Assembly: GCA_009746045.1 (NCBI GenBank)
Contig: RPFO01001231.1
Coordinates: 83,501 to 147,500, forward strand
Origin: Mesostigma viride
Lineage: Eukaryota; Streptophyta; Mesostigmatophyceae; Mesostigmatales; Mesostigmataceae
DNA: 64,000 bases
Direction of reading: 5' to 3'
Part shown: positions 35,224 to 44,808 of the stretch, one piece after another
Layout of the letters: every line of letters starts with the position of its first letter
Position numbering within the stretch: the stretch's first letter is position 1
The notes under the pieces: model-generated
What the model saw: the letters and a program-made list of their open reading frames with translations, nothing else
The model's database searches: none
Told to the model about the DNA's origin: nothing
Program-made: the position numbers and the translations under genes

Positions 35224-36207
35224 TTACATTTTATTAGTCAAAATTTGTTCAACTGATTCTATAATATCTGCTGTCTGAACAATACTAACTTCTTCTAAAG
35301 GTCCACTATATGGAGTAGGTACATTTGGAGATGATAAACACATTGGTCGATTATCTAAGTCATCAAAAAAGTTTTCAAGAATCAAACTTTGTAATACGTT
35401 ACTAATACCTCCTGTCATCATAGATTCTTCTACAATAAGAACTTTATGAGTTTTTTGAATAGATTTTCCTATTGTTTCTATGTCAAATGGTTTTAGTGAA
35501 ATTAAATCAATAATTTCAGGGTCATATCCTTTTTCTACAAGCACTTTGACTGCTTGTATAACGTTATAACGCATACGAGAATAAGTCAGAATAGTAATAT
35601 CATTACCTTGACGTACTATTTCTGCTTTTTCTAGTGGTAAGACATAATCATTATCAGGCACTTCAGCTTTTAAATTATAAAGTAATACATGTTCTAAAAA
35701 GAAAATAGGATTTTTACTTCTGATAGCAGATTTTAAAAGTCCTTTAGCATTATAAGGTGTAGAACAAGCTACAATTTGTAAACCAGGCACTGATTGAAAA
35801 TAACATTCTAATCTTTGAGAATGTTCCGCTCCTAATTGTTTTCCAACTCCACCTGGACCTCTTAATACAATTGGTATATGATAATGGCCTCCTGAAGTAG
35901 CGCTTAACATACCCATATTATTGGATATTTGGCTAAAAGCTAATAGAATAAAACCCATATTCATACCTTCTACAACAGTCACTAAACCTGTCATAGCAGC
36001 ACCTATAGCAGCTCCTACAAAACTATTTTCTGCAATAGGAGTATCTATTACTCTATGTTCACCATATTTAGCATAAAGATTTTGTGTCACTTTATATGAC
36101 CCACCATAATGTCCTATATCTTCTCCCAATAATGCAACTTTATCATTTCTTGCCATTTCTTCATCTATAGCCATATTTAAGGCTTCAAATAAAAATCTTA
36201 CGGTCAT
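35224..36207 (-). CDS. odpB: Pyruvate dehydrogenase E1 component, beta subunit
   Basis: Beta subunit of plastid pyruvate dehydrogenase, which makes acetyl-CoA for fatty acid synthesis. 327 residues: the family start [56 protein letters not shown], and the C-terminal domain DIITLTY-like segment through [12 protein letters not shown] and TPYSGPLEE. The alpha subunit and the E2/E3 parts are not in this window. A plastid copy is known in red algae and very few green algae; elsewhere it is nuclear. Confidence 0.96.
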   Translation of the reverse strand: MTVRFLFEALNMAIDEEMARNDKVALLGEDIGHYGGSYKVTQNLYAKYGEHRVIDTPIAENSFVGAAIGAAMTGLVTVVEGMNMGFILLAFSQISNNMGMLSATSGGHYHIPIVLRGPGGVGKQLGAEHSQRLECYFQSVPGLQIVACSTPYNAKGLLKSAIRSKNPIFFLEHVLLYNLKAEVPDNDYVLPLEKAEIVRQGNDITILTYSRMRYNVIQAVKVLVEKGYDPEIIDLISLKPFDIETIGKSIQKTHKVLIVEESMMTGGISNVLQSLILENFFDDLDNRPMCLSSPNVPTPYSGPLEEVSIVQTADIIESVEQILTNKM

Positions 36208-36495
36208 TATTACTATAGTCCTTAGGAAATTAAAAGAATTTTTATTTTATTAAATTAATATTGTTAGTTATTGAATGTTTTTAGTTATTAAAAAACATTT
36301 CATACAACTATTACAGTATTGCTTATATTCTTATCAAAAAAATGTTCTTTTTATTAACAATGTAATTTCTAAAATGTATATACTAAAGATATTTAATTAA
36401 TTAATGCATTTTCTTTTTAATAAAATAAACATCAATTAATTAATAAGTGCTATTTAAAGATCTTAAAAAAAAATATGTTATTCTTTTTTTAATTA

Positions 36496-36567
36496 GGGTC
36501 GCTAACTCAATGGTAGAGTACTCGGCTTTTAACCGACTAGTTCCGGGTTCGAATCCCGGGCGACCCA
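36496..36567 (+). tRNA. trnK-UUU: tRNA-Lys(UUU), intronless
   Basis: Acceptor GGGTCGC/GCGACCC, loop CTTTTAA (anticodon UUU) on a TCGG/CCGA stem, discriminator A. Continuous: there is no intron and hence no matK, unlike in most other streptophytes. Confidence 0.97.
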
Positions 36568-36698
36568 TTATTATTCTCTTTGTTTATAACCTAACATTGA
36601 TAGAATTATTTTATAACATAATCTCTTATCACATAGGAGAAATTGATACAATTCATATATATATCAATATTTCAGAATACTCTAAAGAAAAAATTGTA

Positions 36699-37631
36699 TT
36701 AATTAGAAAAGAAATGTATACATTCTAATAATGAATATTTTTTTCTATTTTTTTGAAAAAAAAATCTTATTTGTTCAATATTCAAAAAATTACAATGGTT
36801 TTCAGACAATTTTTTTTCAATCATTTTTTTTATAATTCTTCTTTCTATCGCAATAGGTAAGTTCTCAATAAATTCTTGTTGAATATTTTTTGAGCCAAAA
36901 AATAATTGTTTTTCTATGATCTGAGTAACATTTTCCATATAAAAACTTTCATCATGAATAATTTCAGCAAATTGTGCAATAACTTTATCCACTTTAGGAT
37001 TAAAATATTTTCTTAAATATGGTAATAATTGTTTTCGAATTCTATTTCTTTTGAAAAACAAAGACTGATTACTAGTATCTGGCCATAAAGGTAAATGAAT
37101 TTCTTTCACAAAATTTTTTAATTCAAAACGAGTTGTATTAAGAAGAGGCCGTACAATATTAATTCCACTAGATAAAGATCGAGTCCATAGAAGAGATTGC
37201 ACTCCAGTAATGCTCGTCCCTCTTAATAAATTAAAAAAGAAAGTTTCTATTCTATCACTTGCATTATGTGCTGTAACAATAACATTATATTTATTAGAAA
37301 ATGCAATATCTTCTATTTTTTGATATCTCCATTCACGTGCTTTTTCTTCATTAATTAGTTGATGACATGTGACTATTTGATAAAAATCTATATTTAATAA
37401 TTGTGCTATTTGTGCTATTTGAGAAGATCCTTTTCTAGAACTTTGATTCCAAGAATGATCACAATTGACTATTCCTAAATCCCAATTCCATTGAGGTTGT
37501 AATTCAACAAGTATTTTAATTAAAGATATAGAATCTTGTCCTCCTGATGCAGCAATTAATATACGATCATTTTTTTTTAATAAATTATGTATTATAATAT
37601 CTTTATGAATTTTAGAATATAAAAAAATCAT
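36699..37631 (-). CDS. tilS: tRNA(Ile)-lysidine synthase
   Basis: ATP-dependent enzyme that converts C34 of tRNA-Ile(CAU) to lysidine so that it reads AUA instead of AUG. The PP-loop motif SGGQDS is at residues 29-34, followed by IVNCDHSWN, the [18 protein letters not shown] segment and [15 protein letters not shown]. At 310 residues it lacks most of the C-terminal domain of the bacterial enzyme, as is usual for plastid forms (formerly ycf62). Its substrate gene is trnI-CAU at 4.0 kb. Confidence 0.95.
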
Positions 37632-37718
37632 CGTTAAAAATTATTTAATAATATTTGAAAATATTTGTAATATAGGGTTGTCAGAATAAATATATATCTG
37701 TTATTCTTATTATGTACA

Positions 37719-37723
37719 GCCGG

Positions 37724-37760
<37 letters not shown>

Positions 37761-37791
37761 CGTGTCACCAGTTCAAACCTGGTTCCTGGCA
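37719..37791 (+). tRNA. trnF-GAA: tRNA-Phe(GAA)
   Basis: Cloverleaf GCCGGGA/TCCTGGC with a G-U pair, loop CTGAAAA (anticodon GAA) on an AGGA/TCCT stem, T arm CCAGT/CCTGG approximately, discriminator A. Confidence 0.95.
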
Positions 37792-37827
37792 AATTATTTC
37801 TATTTAATAAAAATAATATTTTTATTA

Positions 37828-37877
37828 TTCACTATATTTCTTCTATAAAAATTTCACTATATTTCTTCTATAAAAAT
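37828..37877. repeat. 25-bp tandem duplication
   Basis: Two exact head-to-tail copies of a 25-base unit beginning TTCACTATATTTC (37828-37852 and 37853-37877), just downstream of trnF-GAA. It looks like a recent slippage or repair duplication. Confidence 0.85.
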
Positions 37878-37918
37878 TGAAAGACAAGATATTTTCAAAA
37901 ACAAAGTATTATTTCATG

Positions 37919-38430
37919 CGTGCCTTTAAAACGCAAAAATGAATTAGATGCTTTTAAAAGATGTATGAGAATAGCTTTAGAAAAGGATCCAGTTCTTTTC
38001 GCTACCTATGCCATGGATGACGTCGACCAATTGCAGACTATTTATCAAAATTTTGTCCCTTTGGCCAGATAGGTACAAATAGAAATTTTTAATATTCCAG
38101 AAAAATAAGCCTCTTCTCTACTAAATATACCCATGACAATTAGTACAGTCGAACCTTAGAACCAAAAACCATACACAGTCAGGATAAAAATTGGTGAATA
38201 AAAACAAAGTGCACTTATGCCGATTAACCCCATTATATGTTTTTTGTTTTTTTTCGAGCAAAAGAATTTTTATCGGAAAAGCTCTCTTGATTTCATTTCT
38301 GAAAAAAAATTAATACTAATTAATTTACAAGGAAAAATATTAATTATTTAACAAAGAAAATTGATGTGCTATCGGGGAAAAATCAAATCCAAGCACAATT
38401 TGAAATTCGCAAAGCAAGAAACTAAATTCT
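37919..38430 (+). pseudogene. Decayed reading frame of unknown origin
   Basis: In the 736-base trnF-ycf47 spacer, one plus-strand frame stays protein-like for about 400 bases with several in-frame stops. From 37921 it reads VPLKRKNELDAFKRCMRIAL and about 30 more residues, including a DPVLFATYAMDDVDQLQTIY type segment, to a TAG at about 38071. After further stops it continues with a short MTISTVEP piece and others, ending near 38350. Codon use is less A+T-biased than in the resident genes. I cannot name the ancestor; it may be a gene brought in from elsewhere. Confidence 0.35.
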
Positions 38431-38527
38431 TTTTTGGAATCTTTTGTTTATAATTCTATGTATAAATTTTCTTAAATAAGAACCTAATTATATTAAATCT
38501 ACTTTTTATTTACTAAAAAAAATAACT

Positions 38528-38743
38528 ATGAGTCCTATTATTATTAATAGTGTACGTTTAATATCTTCGCTTTTAACTATAGTTTTTATAATGCTTCCGA
38601 AAGTTGATACGTTTTCAAAAATAATGAAAAATAAAAAAATTTTGCTTAATTGGCAAGAAAATATATCTACTTTGTCTATCATTAAGTGGATTTCAATTAT
38701 ATTATTTTTAAGTAGTCATTGTGCTTTATTTATTACTTTATAA
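38528..38743 (+). CDS. ycf47: Ycf47, SecG-like protein translocase subunit
   Basis: A 71-residue protein with two membrane helices (about residues 3-23 and 52-70) joined by a polar loop KVDTFSKIMKNKKILLNWQE, the layout of SecG/Ycf47. The second helix (IIKWISIILFLSSHCALFITL without its last residue) resembles red algal Ycf47. It would work with SecY/SecE in the thylakoid membrane. Sequence identity to bacterial SecG is low, so the call depends on topology and a few residues; confidence is moderate. Confidence 0.6.
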   Translation: MSPIIINSVRLISSLLTIVFIMLPKVDTFSKIMKNKKILLNWQENISTLSIIKWISIILFLSSHCALFITL

Positions 38744-39452
38744 AAATATTAAGAAATTAATTACATAATAAATATAATTATGAATTGAAAACTTATCTTT
38801 ATAAATTATTTAAAGAAAAGTCATTGTAGATTCAATAAAAATTTTAAAAACTACAAAAATAAATTCCACAAAAAAGACTCTATTAAATAGAAAGAAGAAT
38901 ACAAATCGAGAATACTGAACTTAGTTTTTGACAGACTTCCCTAAACAAAAAATGCTTATTCCCTTTTAACTTAATAGAGTCAATGAAAAAAAGATATTAT
39001 AGTAGATCTGTTTATAAATTTCAAAAGATATATTCCTCTAATGAACGAAGAAATAAAGTTTACTATTTTTAAATAATAGTAATAATATGTATTGATTATT
39101 AACTATCTTCCTCAACTTTAAAATGTTTTCTTGTTATACTTTTTTTATTTAATTGAAGATATACCAAAAAAACATTTTAATTTGATTTTAAAACTGATAA
39201 AACGCATGTAACAATGATTAAAAAATAGAAAATTAAAAAAATTTTAATTTTTTATTCAAATAAAATTTTTATAAAAACTATTTTTTTTTGCTTAAAATTT
39301 ATATTCAAGTTTTGATATTGTATGAAGAGTAGTCAGAAAAAATATTTTTTTCTCTTTCAAAGATGCTTATAAGAAAAAATTTTATTAAATATTTTAGTAT
39401 TTATTTTTCGTATTTAAAAAAAAATTTTGTCAATCAAACTACATTTGACATA
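38744..39452. other. ycf47-ndhJ spacer
   Basis: 709 bases without a recognised gene, between the convergent ycf47 and ndhJ. A pair of 11-bp inverted repeats, GACTCTATTAA at 38876-38886 and its complement at 38971-38981, encloses about 84 bases of less A+T-rich sequence. The rest is A+T-rich with no structure of note. Confidence 0.5.
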
Positions 39453-39998
39453 TTAATATGCATCTTGTAATTCATAAAAATCAGGCGTAATATAATCTTT
39501 ACGCAATGGCCAACCTATCCAATGTTCTGGCATTAAAATACGTTTCAAATGAGGATGACCTTCATAATAAATACCAAACATATCATAAGATTCTCTTTCT
39601 TGAAAATCTGCTGTTTTCCATATCCAAAATACTGAAGGTATTATTGGTTTAGTTCTAGGAACAAAAACTTTAATACATACTTCTTGAGGTTGGTCTGCAT
39701 TATCATCTACTTTTGTTAAATGATATACACTAGCTAAATCTCCTCCTGGTGATACATCATATGCACATTGAGATCTAAGATAATTAAATCCATATGCATA
39801 TAAAGCAATCGCGACAGATGTTAAATTTTGAGCTTTTACTTCTAAAGTTTCTACACCTTGGTAATCAAAACCTAAAGGTCTATGCATTAATTTCATTTCG
39901 ATAAGCCAATTGCTTACTAAACCTTTTAATTCATTTTCTCTAACTAATAGTGTAGAATTATTTTCTAATTGTGCCATAGCATCATTATTTAATTGCAT
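39453..39998 (-). CDS. ndhJ: NDH complex subunit J
   Basis: A 181-residue subunit of the hydrophilic arm of the thylakoid NDH complex (photosystem I cyclic electron flow), homologous to NuoC. The conserved end [20 protein letters not shown] and [20 protein letters not shown] is intact. The start overlaps the end of ndhK by 14 bases. A second ATG seven codons in is an alternative. Last gene of ndhC-ndhK-ndhJ. Confidence 0.97.
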   Translation of the reverse strand: MQLNNDAMAQLENNSTLLVRENELKGLVSNWLIEMKLMHRPLGFDYQGVETLEVKAQNLTSVAIALYAYGFNYLRSQCAYDVSPGGDLASVYHLTKVDDNADQPQEVCIKVFVPRTKPIIPSVFWIWKTADFQERESYDMFGIYYEGHPHLKRILMPEHWIGWPLRKDYITPDFYELQDAY

Positions 39999-40728
39999 TC
40001 TTTTTAGTCATTTCAAAAATTAAATTTACAGGGACTCCAGTTGCTTCGGAAAGACTTCTAGGTGGAGTTTGACGTGCAGAACTATTTAAGTACTTACCTG
40101 TATATACAGGAGAGGATAATGTTAGTTCATGTTTAATACTATGATAGCGATGTGTTTGTGCTAGTTTACCTCTTTCTACTAAATTTTCTTGAGCTACTTT
40201 TTTGCGTAATTTGATTACTGCATCTATTATAGCTTCTGGTTTTGGAGGACAACCTGGTAAATAAACATCTACAGGTATTAATTTATCTACTCCTCTTACA
40301 GTACTATATGAATCTGTACTAAACATACCACCAGTAATTGTACATGCGCCCATTGCAATAACATATTTAGGTTCTGGCATTTGTTCATAAAGTCTTACTA
40401 AAGAAGGAGCCATTTTCATAGTAACAGTTCCAGCTGTAATAATTAAATCAGCTTGTCTTGGACTACATCTAGGCACAAGACCAAAACGATCAAAATCAAA
40501 TCTAGATCCTAATAAACATGCAAATTCAATAAAACAACAACTTGTACCATATAATAAAGGCCATAGACTTGAAAGCCTAGCCCAGTTATATAAATCGTTA
40601 AGTGTTGTTAATATCAATTGATTAGATACATTTTGTGTAACTTGAGGTTTTTCTATATTGTAATTAATTAGTCTTTCATTAGTATCACTATTTTTGTCTG
40701 ATTCTATTCCTACAGATTTTATGACCAT
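39985..40728 (-). CDS. ndhK: NDH complex subunit K
   Basis: NuoB-type subunit that holds a 4Fe-4S cluster. The ligand region is [14 protein letters not shown], then [18 protein letters not shown] and [14 protein letters not shown]. The ATG at 40728 ([13 protein letters not shown]) has AGGAG 8 bases upstream, giving 247 residues; a TTG 21 bases earlier is also in frame but less likely. It overlaps ndhC by 10 bases and ndhJ by 14, so the three genes form a tight operon with probable coupled translation. Confidence 0.96.
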   Translation of the reverse strand: MVIKSVGIESDKNSDTNERLINYNIEKPQVTQNVSNQLILTTLNDLYNWARLSSLWPLLYGTSCCFIEFACLLGSRFDFDRFGLVPRCSPRQADLIITAGTVTMKMAPSLVRLYEQMPEPKYVIAMGACTITGGMFSTDSYSTVRGVDKLIPVDVYLPGCPPKPEAIIDAVIKLRKKVAQENLVERGKLAQTHRYHSIKHELTLSSPVYTGKYLNSSARQTPPRSLSEATGVPVNLIFEMTKKNAIK

Positions 40729-41081
40729 TCTAAAGCTCCTTTTCGCCAAGCGTATACTAAGCCTATAATTAAAATAGATAAAAAAATCAAAGTTTCTAGA
40801 AAAGCTGTTATTCCTAAGTCTTTAAATACAATGGCCCACGGATATAAAAATAAAGTTTCTACATCAAAAATTACAAAAATTAAAGCAAACATATAATAAC
40901 GTATGTTGAATTGGACCCAAGCTTCACCCATTGGTTCAATTCCTGATTCATAAGTCATTTTTTTCTCAATTCCGCTTAATTTTGGTCTAATTAATTTGGA
41001 ACCGGAAAGTGCTAATATGGGTACTAAGCAAGCAACGATAAAAAATACAACAAATGAATCATATCCTTCAAGAATAAACAT
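40719..41081 (-). CDS. ndhC: NDH complex subunit C
   Basis: A 120-residue membrane subunit (NuoA type) with three helices. The conserved [20 protein letters not shown] and [12 protein letters not shown] segments are present. First gene of the ndhC-ndhK-ndhJ operon. Upstream lies a very long perfect hairpin (41223-41287) and then trnH-GUG, both on the same strand. Confidence 0.97.
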   Translation of the reverse strand: MFILEGYDSFVVFFIVACLVPILALSGSKLIRPKLSGIEKKMTYESGIEPMGEAWVQFNIRYYMFALIFVIFDVETLFLYPWAIVFKDLGITAFLETLIFLSILIIGLVYAWRKGALEWS

Positions 41082-41222
41082 ATTATTTTATCCAATCATA
41101 TTTTTTATAGAATAAAAAATAATTTTTTTATTTGATTAAATTGTACAACTAGCTTACAAAAAAGGCCATTATATAATAAGAATTTACTTGACTATAGTAT
41201 GAAACACAATCTAATAAACTAA

Positions 41223-41287
41223 TAAATTTGAAAAATACTAATAGTTATAATGATGATTTTTATAACTATTAGTATTTTTCAAATTTA
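41223..41287 (-). terminator. 28-bp perfect hairpin between trnH and ndhC
   Basis: Bases 41223-41250 and 41260-41287 are perfect inverted copies (28 bp) around a 9-base loop; core TACTAATAGTTATAA. It lies downstream of trnH-GUG and 142 bases upstream of the ndhC start, both on the minus strand, so it could end trnH transcripts or shape the ndhC leader. Confidence 0.75.
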
Positions 41288-41318
41288 TCAATTTACAAAA
41301 AATTTTTTATAAAGAAAG

Positions 41319-41391
41319 GGCGAACGACGGGGTTCGAACCCGCGAATAAAGGAGTCACAATCCTTTGCCTTACCACTTGGCCACGCCCGCC
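41319..41391 (-). tRNA. trnH-GUG: tRNA-His(GUG)
   Basis: Reverse strand cloverleaf with loop TTGTGAC (anticodon GUG) on an AAGGA/TCCTT stem. It has the encoded extra G-1 that can pair with discriminator C73, the histidine identity pair. Confidence 0.95.
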
Positions 41392-41788
41392 ATACTTTTT
41401 TATACAAATATAACATTCATTAACAAATTAGTCTAGTTTTTTAAATTGATTAATATAAAATTATATGTTTTTAGGTTTTGAAAGTTATAAAAATAATAAT
41501 TTACATTTATTACCATTTTATTAATTGATAGTAAATTTTATATGCATAAATAAATGAAATTTATTTAAATAAATTCTCCATATGTTTGTTGCTTATTCTT
41601 TTTTAAGATCTCGATCAATCAATTTTCAATTTATTTTAACAATACAATATATGTGAGGTTTATATTTTGAGAATTTTTCCACACATTTTTATACTTGTGT
41701 GGAAAAAAAGCATCCATATTTGAATATTATGTAATTTATATAAATAGTCATAAATATCGTTTGAATTGATCATGAAAATTAGTTGTAT
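41392..41788. other. trnH-ycf66 spacer
   Basis: 397 A+T-rich bases. A perfect 12-bp hairpin TTTTTCCACACA (41674-41685) and its complement (41696-41707) lies about 80 bases past the ycf66 stop on that strand and may end its mRNA. Nothing else recognised. Confidence 0.55.
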
Positions 41789-42301
41789 TTATTTCTTTTG
41801 ATAATCTATAGGTTTTTCATAATCAATAGAAGATATGTTTATATCATTCCAATTTGATGGAACTAAAGAATCTTTTGTATATTTAGAATTTTCTTTCAAT
41901 TGAAAATTATTGTTTTTCTTTTCTTTTTTTCCTCTTTGATTCAAATTAATGTCGTATTTAGATGGTGGTTGAAATTTAATTATACGATTATTACTATTAT
42001 TTTTGTTTTGTGTGGAAAATAGTGACTTATTGTTTTCTTTAGGAACTCTTAATTTTAAACTTTCTATAATAAAACAAAGTGCAGTGCCAGTGGACAACAT
42101 TTGTCCAAAAAGTAAAATAGGGTCTAGTCGCCATCCTTGAAAAATAAGGATTCCTCCAATTAACAGAGCAACTGAAGAAAAAAAAATATCATGATCTCTA
42201 GAAATTTCAGGTTTGATCGTTCTAGTTATATATAAGAGAATGCCTCCGCACACTACTGCTATTCCTAAGATAGTACTGGGACCAAATTCAATATTAATCA
42301 T
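41789..42301 (-). CDS. ycf66: Ycf66 membrane protein
   Basis: A conserved cyanobacterial/plastid protein of unknown function, 170 residues. The N-terminus MINIEFGPSTILGIAVVCGG and the following LLYITRTIKPEISRDHDIFF are typical, with three hydrophobic segments within about residues 8-90. The C-terminal half is rich in Asn, Lys and Gln and not conserved. In most other streptophytes that keep it, ycf66 has an intron; here it is continuous. Confidence 0.9.
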   Translation of the reverse strand: MINIEFGPSTILGIAVVCGGILLYITRTIKPEISRDHDIFFSSVALLIGGILIFQGWRLDPILLFGQMLSTGTALCFIIESLKLRVPKENNKSLFSTQNKNNSNNRIIKFQPPSKYDINLNQRGKKEKKNNNFQLKENSKYTKDSLVPSNWNDINISSIDYEKPIDYQKK

Positions 42302-42496
42302 ATTTAAATTGTTTTTTTTTTATTTTATCACTGTTTTTATCCTTTGAAAATGCAAGTAAATTTTATAAAAATATTATGAAAATTAAGAAATTTATTAATA
42401 ATAATAATAGCAATTGATATATTTTGTTTTTACAAGATTACATGTTATTTATTTTTTCTACAAAAAAAAAAGATATTTTTTAAGTACTAAATATCT

Positions 42497-42579
42497 TACC
42501 TTCGACCGGATTTGAACCGGTAAGCCTTTCGGCACATCGTTCTCAACAATGCGTGTATACCAAATTTCACCACGAAGGC
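42497..42579 (-). tRNA. trnL-GAG: tRNA-Leu(GAG)
   Basis: Reverse strand class II cloverleaf with acceptor GCCTTCG/CGAAGGT, loop TTGAGAA (anticodon GAG) on CATTG/CGATG, a long variable arm with GCC...GGC pairing, discriminator A. A GAG leucine tRNA is absent from most plant plastids, where trnL-UAG reads all CUN codons. Confidence 0.93.
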
Positions 42580-42689
42580 GATTCTAAAAAATAATATAAG
42601 GAAAAATATTATTTTTTATCATATTTTAAGTACAAGGTTTGATAAATATGAATTTGAATTGATAGATATTAACATAACTACATTGACCA

Positions 42690-42765
42690 TTATGTTCTGT
42701 TGTAGTTAAGTATTTAGTCTTTCCAATATTGGAAAGACTAAATACTTAACTACAACAGAACATAA
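42690..42765 (-). terminator. 76-bp perfect palindrome behind psbM
   Basis: Bases 42690-42727 are an exact inverted copy of 42728-42765, with no spacer (centre CCAATATTGG). It begins 10 bases past the psbM stop, between psbM and trnL-GAG on the minus strand. As RNA it forms a 38-bp stem with a minimal loop; as DNA it can extrude as a cruciform. It is the longest inverted repeat in the window. Confidence 0.9.
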
Positions 42766-42774
42766 GCATGTTCT

Positions 42775-42870
42775 TTATTTATTAGTTTGAGCATAAAGAA
42801 TAATTAAAAAAGCAGTTGGAATAATAATAAATAAAGCTGTAGCCATTAATGCAAGAATATTTGTTTCCAT
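42775..42870 (-). CDS. psbM: Photosystem II protein M
   Basis: A 31-residue single-helix subunit at the photosystem II dimer interface. The reverse strand reads [20 protein letters not shown] then [11 protein letters not shown], the PsbM pattern (ME(V/T)NILAF.ATALFI.(V/I)PTAF). It is followed immediately by the 76-bp palindrome. Confidence 0.95.
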   Translation of the reverse strand: METNILALMATALFIIIPTAFLIILYAQTNK

Positions 42871-43033
42871 GATTTGATAATTCCAAATTATAAATAATTG
42901 TGTTTATGAATCTTTAAATTCATAAATTAAATGAAAAAAACATTCATATATCTAATCTAAATTTAAACTCATTTATTCTTTGAAAACTGAATTAAGTTAT
43001 GTCAAAGAATAAAATATGACCAAGGCATAATTA

Positions 43034-43115
43034 TGAGCGGGGAGGGACTCGAACCCTCATGGCCGAAGCCGCCACATTTTGAGTGTGGTGCGTCTACCAA
43101 TTCCGCCACACGCCC
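43034..43115 (-). tRNA. trnL-CAA: tRNA-Leu(CAA)
   Basis: Reverse strand class II cloverleaf with D arm GGCGGAATTGGTAGACGC (leucine type), loop CTCAAAA (anticodon CAA) on a CCACA/TGTGG stem, a GGC-TTCG-GCC variable arm and discriminator A. The acceptor stem GGGCGTG/CCCGCTC contains one mismatch as read. Confidence 0.92.
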
Positions 43116-43299
43116 AATGGATCAAATCAATGCAGATGCGCAAAATATACACCGAATCCTTCTACTATGCAAGAAAAGGATTCGATATTTTTTTACTATA
43201 CATCTTACTGTTTATCCACATGAAAAAAATCAGTTACTAATTATTAAAGATAACATATTAAATAATATATTCATTTTAATAAATAATTCTATATTATAG

Positions 43300-44808
43300 T
43301 TATATTGCCATTAACCAAGAACTATCTATGACTGTTTGTTGAGCAATAGAAATAATAGGATTTACAAAAATTCCAGAAATTGTAGTTCCTATAACACATA
43401 TAAGAATACTTACTTCTATTGGAGTGATATCTTTTATAGACCATCTTTTTTGACTATAATTTTTTATAGCAAAAGAAACTTCTGGAGATTCTTTGATGAT
43501 CATCATTTTTATTATTTTTATATAATAAAAAATAGAAATAACACTAGTTAATAAACCTACAAAAACTAATAAGTAAGATCCAGCTTCCCAGCCAGCCCAA
43601 AATAAATATAATTTTCCAAAAAAACCACCAAAAGGTGGAATACCACCTAACGACAATAAGCAAATACTTAAACATAAGGCTAATATAGGATCTTTTAGAT
43701 ATAAACCTCCATAATCCCTAATTTGATCACTACCCGTTTTCAAACTAAATAAAATTACACATGCAAAAGCTCCTAAATTCATAAATAGGTAAATTAACAT
43801 GTATACTAACATACTAGAATAACCATTTATATTTCCCGCAAGTAATCCTACTAATAAAAAACCTGCTTGAGCAATTGATGAATATCCTAGCATACGTTTA
43901 ATATTTGTTTGACTAATAGCAATGATATTACCAATAGCCATGCTTAAAATAGCTAATATTTGAAAGATATTATGCCACTCGTTTATAATGTATGGAAATA
44001 AAATAGTCATTATTCTTGTAGCTAACATTAATCCTGCTGCTTTAGAACTAACAGATAAAAAAGCTACGACAGGAGTTGGTGCTCCTTCATACACATCTGG
44101 AGCCCATTGATGAAAGGGAGCTGCAGCTATTTTGAAAGATATTCCTACAATAATTAATGCTAGTGCTACTAAAGATGCCAATGAATTACCATTCTGATCT
44201 TTAATCAAATTTGCTGCTATTTCATGAATTTCTATGTGACCATGAGATAGTCCATATAATAGAGAAAATCCATAAAGTAATATAGAAGAACTAGCTGCAC
44301 CAATTAATAAATATTTGATAGAAGCCTCATTAGAACGAATATCTTTTTTCATATATCCTGTAAGTATATATGAACATAATCCTAATGTTTCTAATGATAA
44401 AAATATCATTAGAATATCGTTAGAACCACATAGTAACATTGCTCCAAGAGTGGCTGTTAGAAATATAACTAAAAACTCTGATAAAGTTTTTTTTGAGTTT
44501 TCTAAATATTCTATAGATAAAAGTACACATAACATTGAAGAGAGTGCAATAAGCAAACGAAATGCTATACTTAGGGAATCTGTTTGAAAACTGCCAAGAA
44601 AAGCTGTAACTTCTTTTCCATTCCATTGGAATAATAAACTCAGCATACTTAAAATCAAACCTAAGATTGCCATATAAGGCAATACAGCATTGGCTCTTCT
44701 TTGAAATATTAGATCAATGATCAATATAAATAATGAAGAACAAATAATAATTGCCTCTGGAAGCACGGCATCAATATTTAAGGAAGCAATCAGATCTTTA
44801 AATTCCAT
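43300..44808 (-). CDS. ndhB: NDH complex subunit B
   Basis: A 502-residue proton-pumping membrane subunit (NuoN type) with about 14 helices. Conserved segments include LETLGLCSYILTGYMKKDIR, SSKAAGLMLATRI, MLGYSSIAQAGFLL and LLSLGGIPPFGGFFGKLYLF. Land plant ndhB has a group II intron and lies in the inverted repeat; here it is continuous and in single-copy sequence. It follows trnL-CAA, a linkage known from land plants. Confidence 0.98.
   Translation of the reverse strand: MEFKDLIASLNIDAVLPEAIIICSSLFILIIDLIFQRRANAVLPYMAILGLILSMLSLLFQWNGKEVTAFLGSFQTDSLSIAFRLLIALSSMLCVLLSIEYLENSKKTLSEFLVIFLTATLGAMLLCGSNDILMIFLSLETLGLCSYILTGYMKKDIRSNEASIKYLLIGAASSSILLYGFSLLYGLSHGHIEIHEIAANLIKDQNGNSLASLVALALIIVGISFKIAAAPFHQWAPDVYEGAPTPVVAFLSVSSKAAGLMLATRIMTILFPYIINEWHNIFQILAILSMAIGNIIAISQTNIKRMLGYSSIAQAGFLLVGLLAGNINGYSSMLVYMLIYLFMNLGAFACVILFSLKTGSDQIRDYGGLYLKDPILALCLSICLLSLGGIPPFGGFFGKLYLFWAGWEAGSYLLVFVGLLTSVISIFYYIKIIKMMIIKESPEVSFAIKNYSQKRWSIKDITPIEVSILICVIGTTISGIFVNPIISIAQQTVIDSSWLMAI

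Noticed and set aside
36447-36728. Plus-strand open frame of 93 codons
   Set aside because: It runs through trnK-UUU and into the 3' end of tilS; the apparent protein is a translation of the tRNA.
43033-43299. Plus-strand open frame of 88 codons before ndhB
   Set aside because: Its first third is the antisense of trnL-CAA, and the remainder is A+T-rich spacer.
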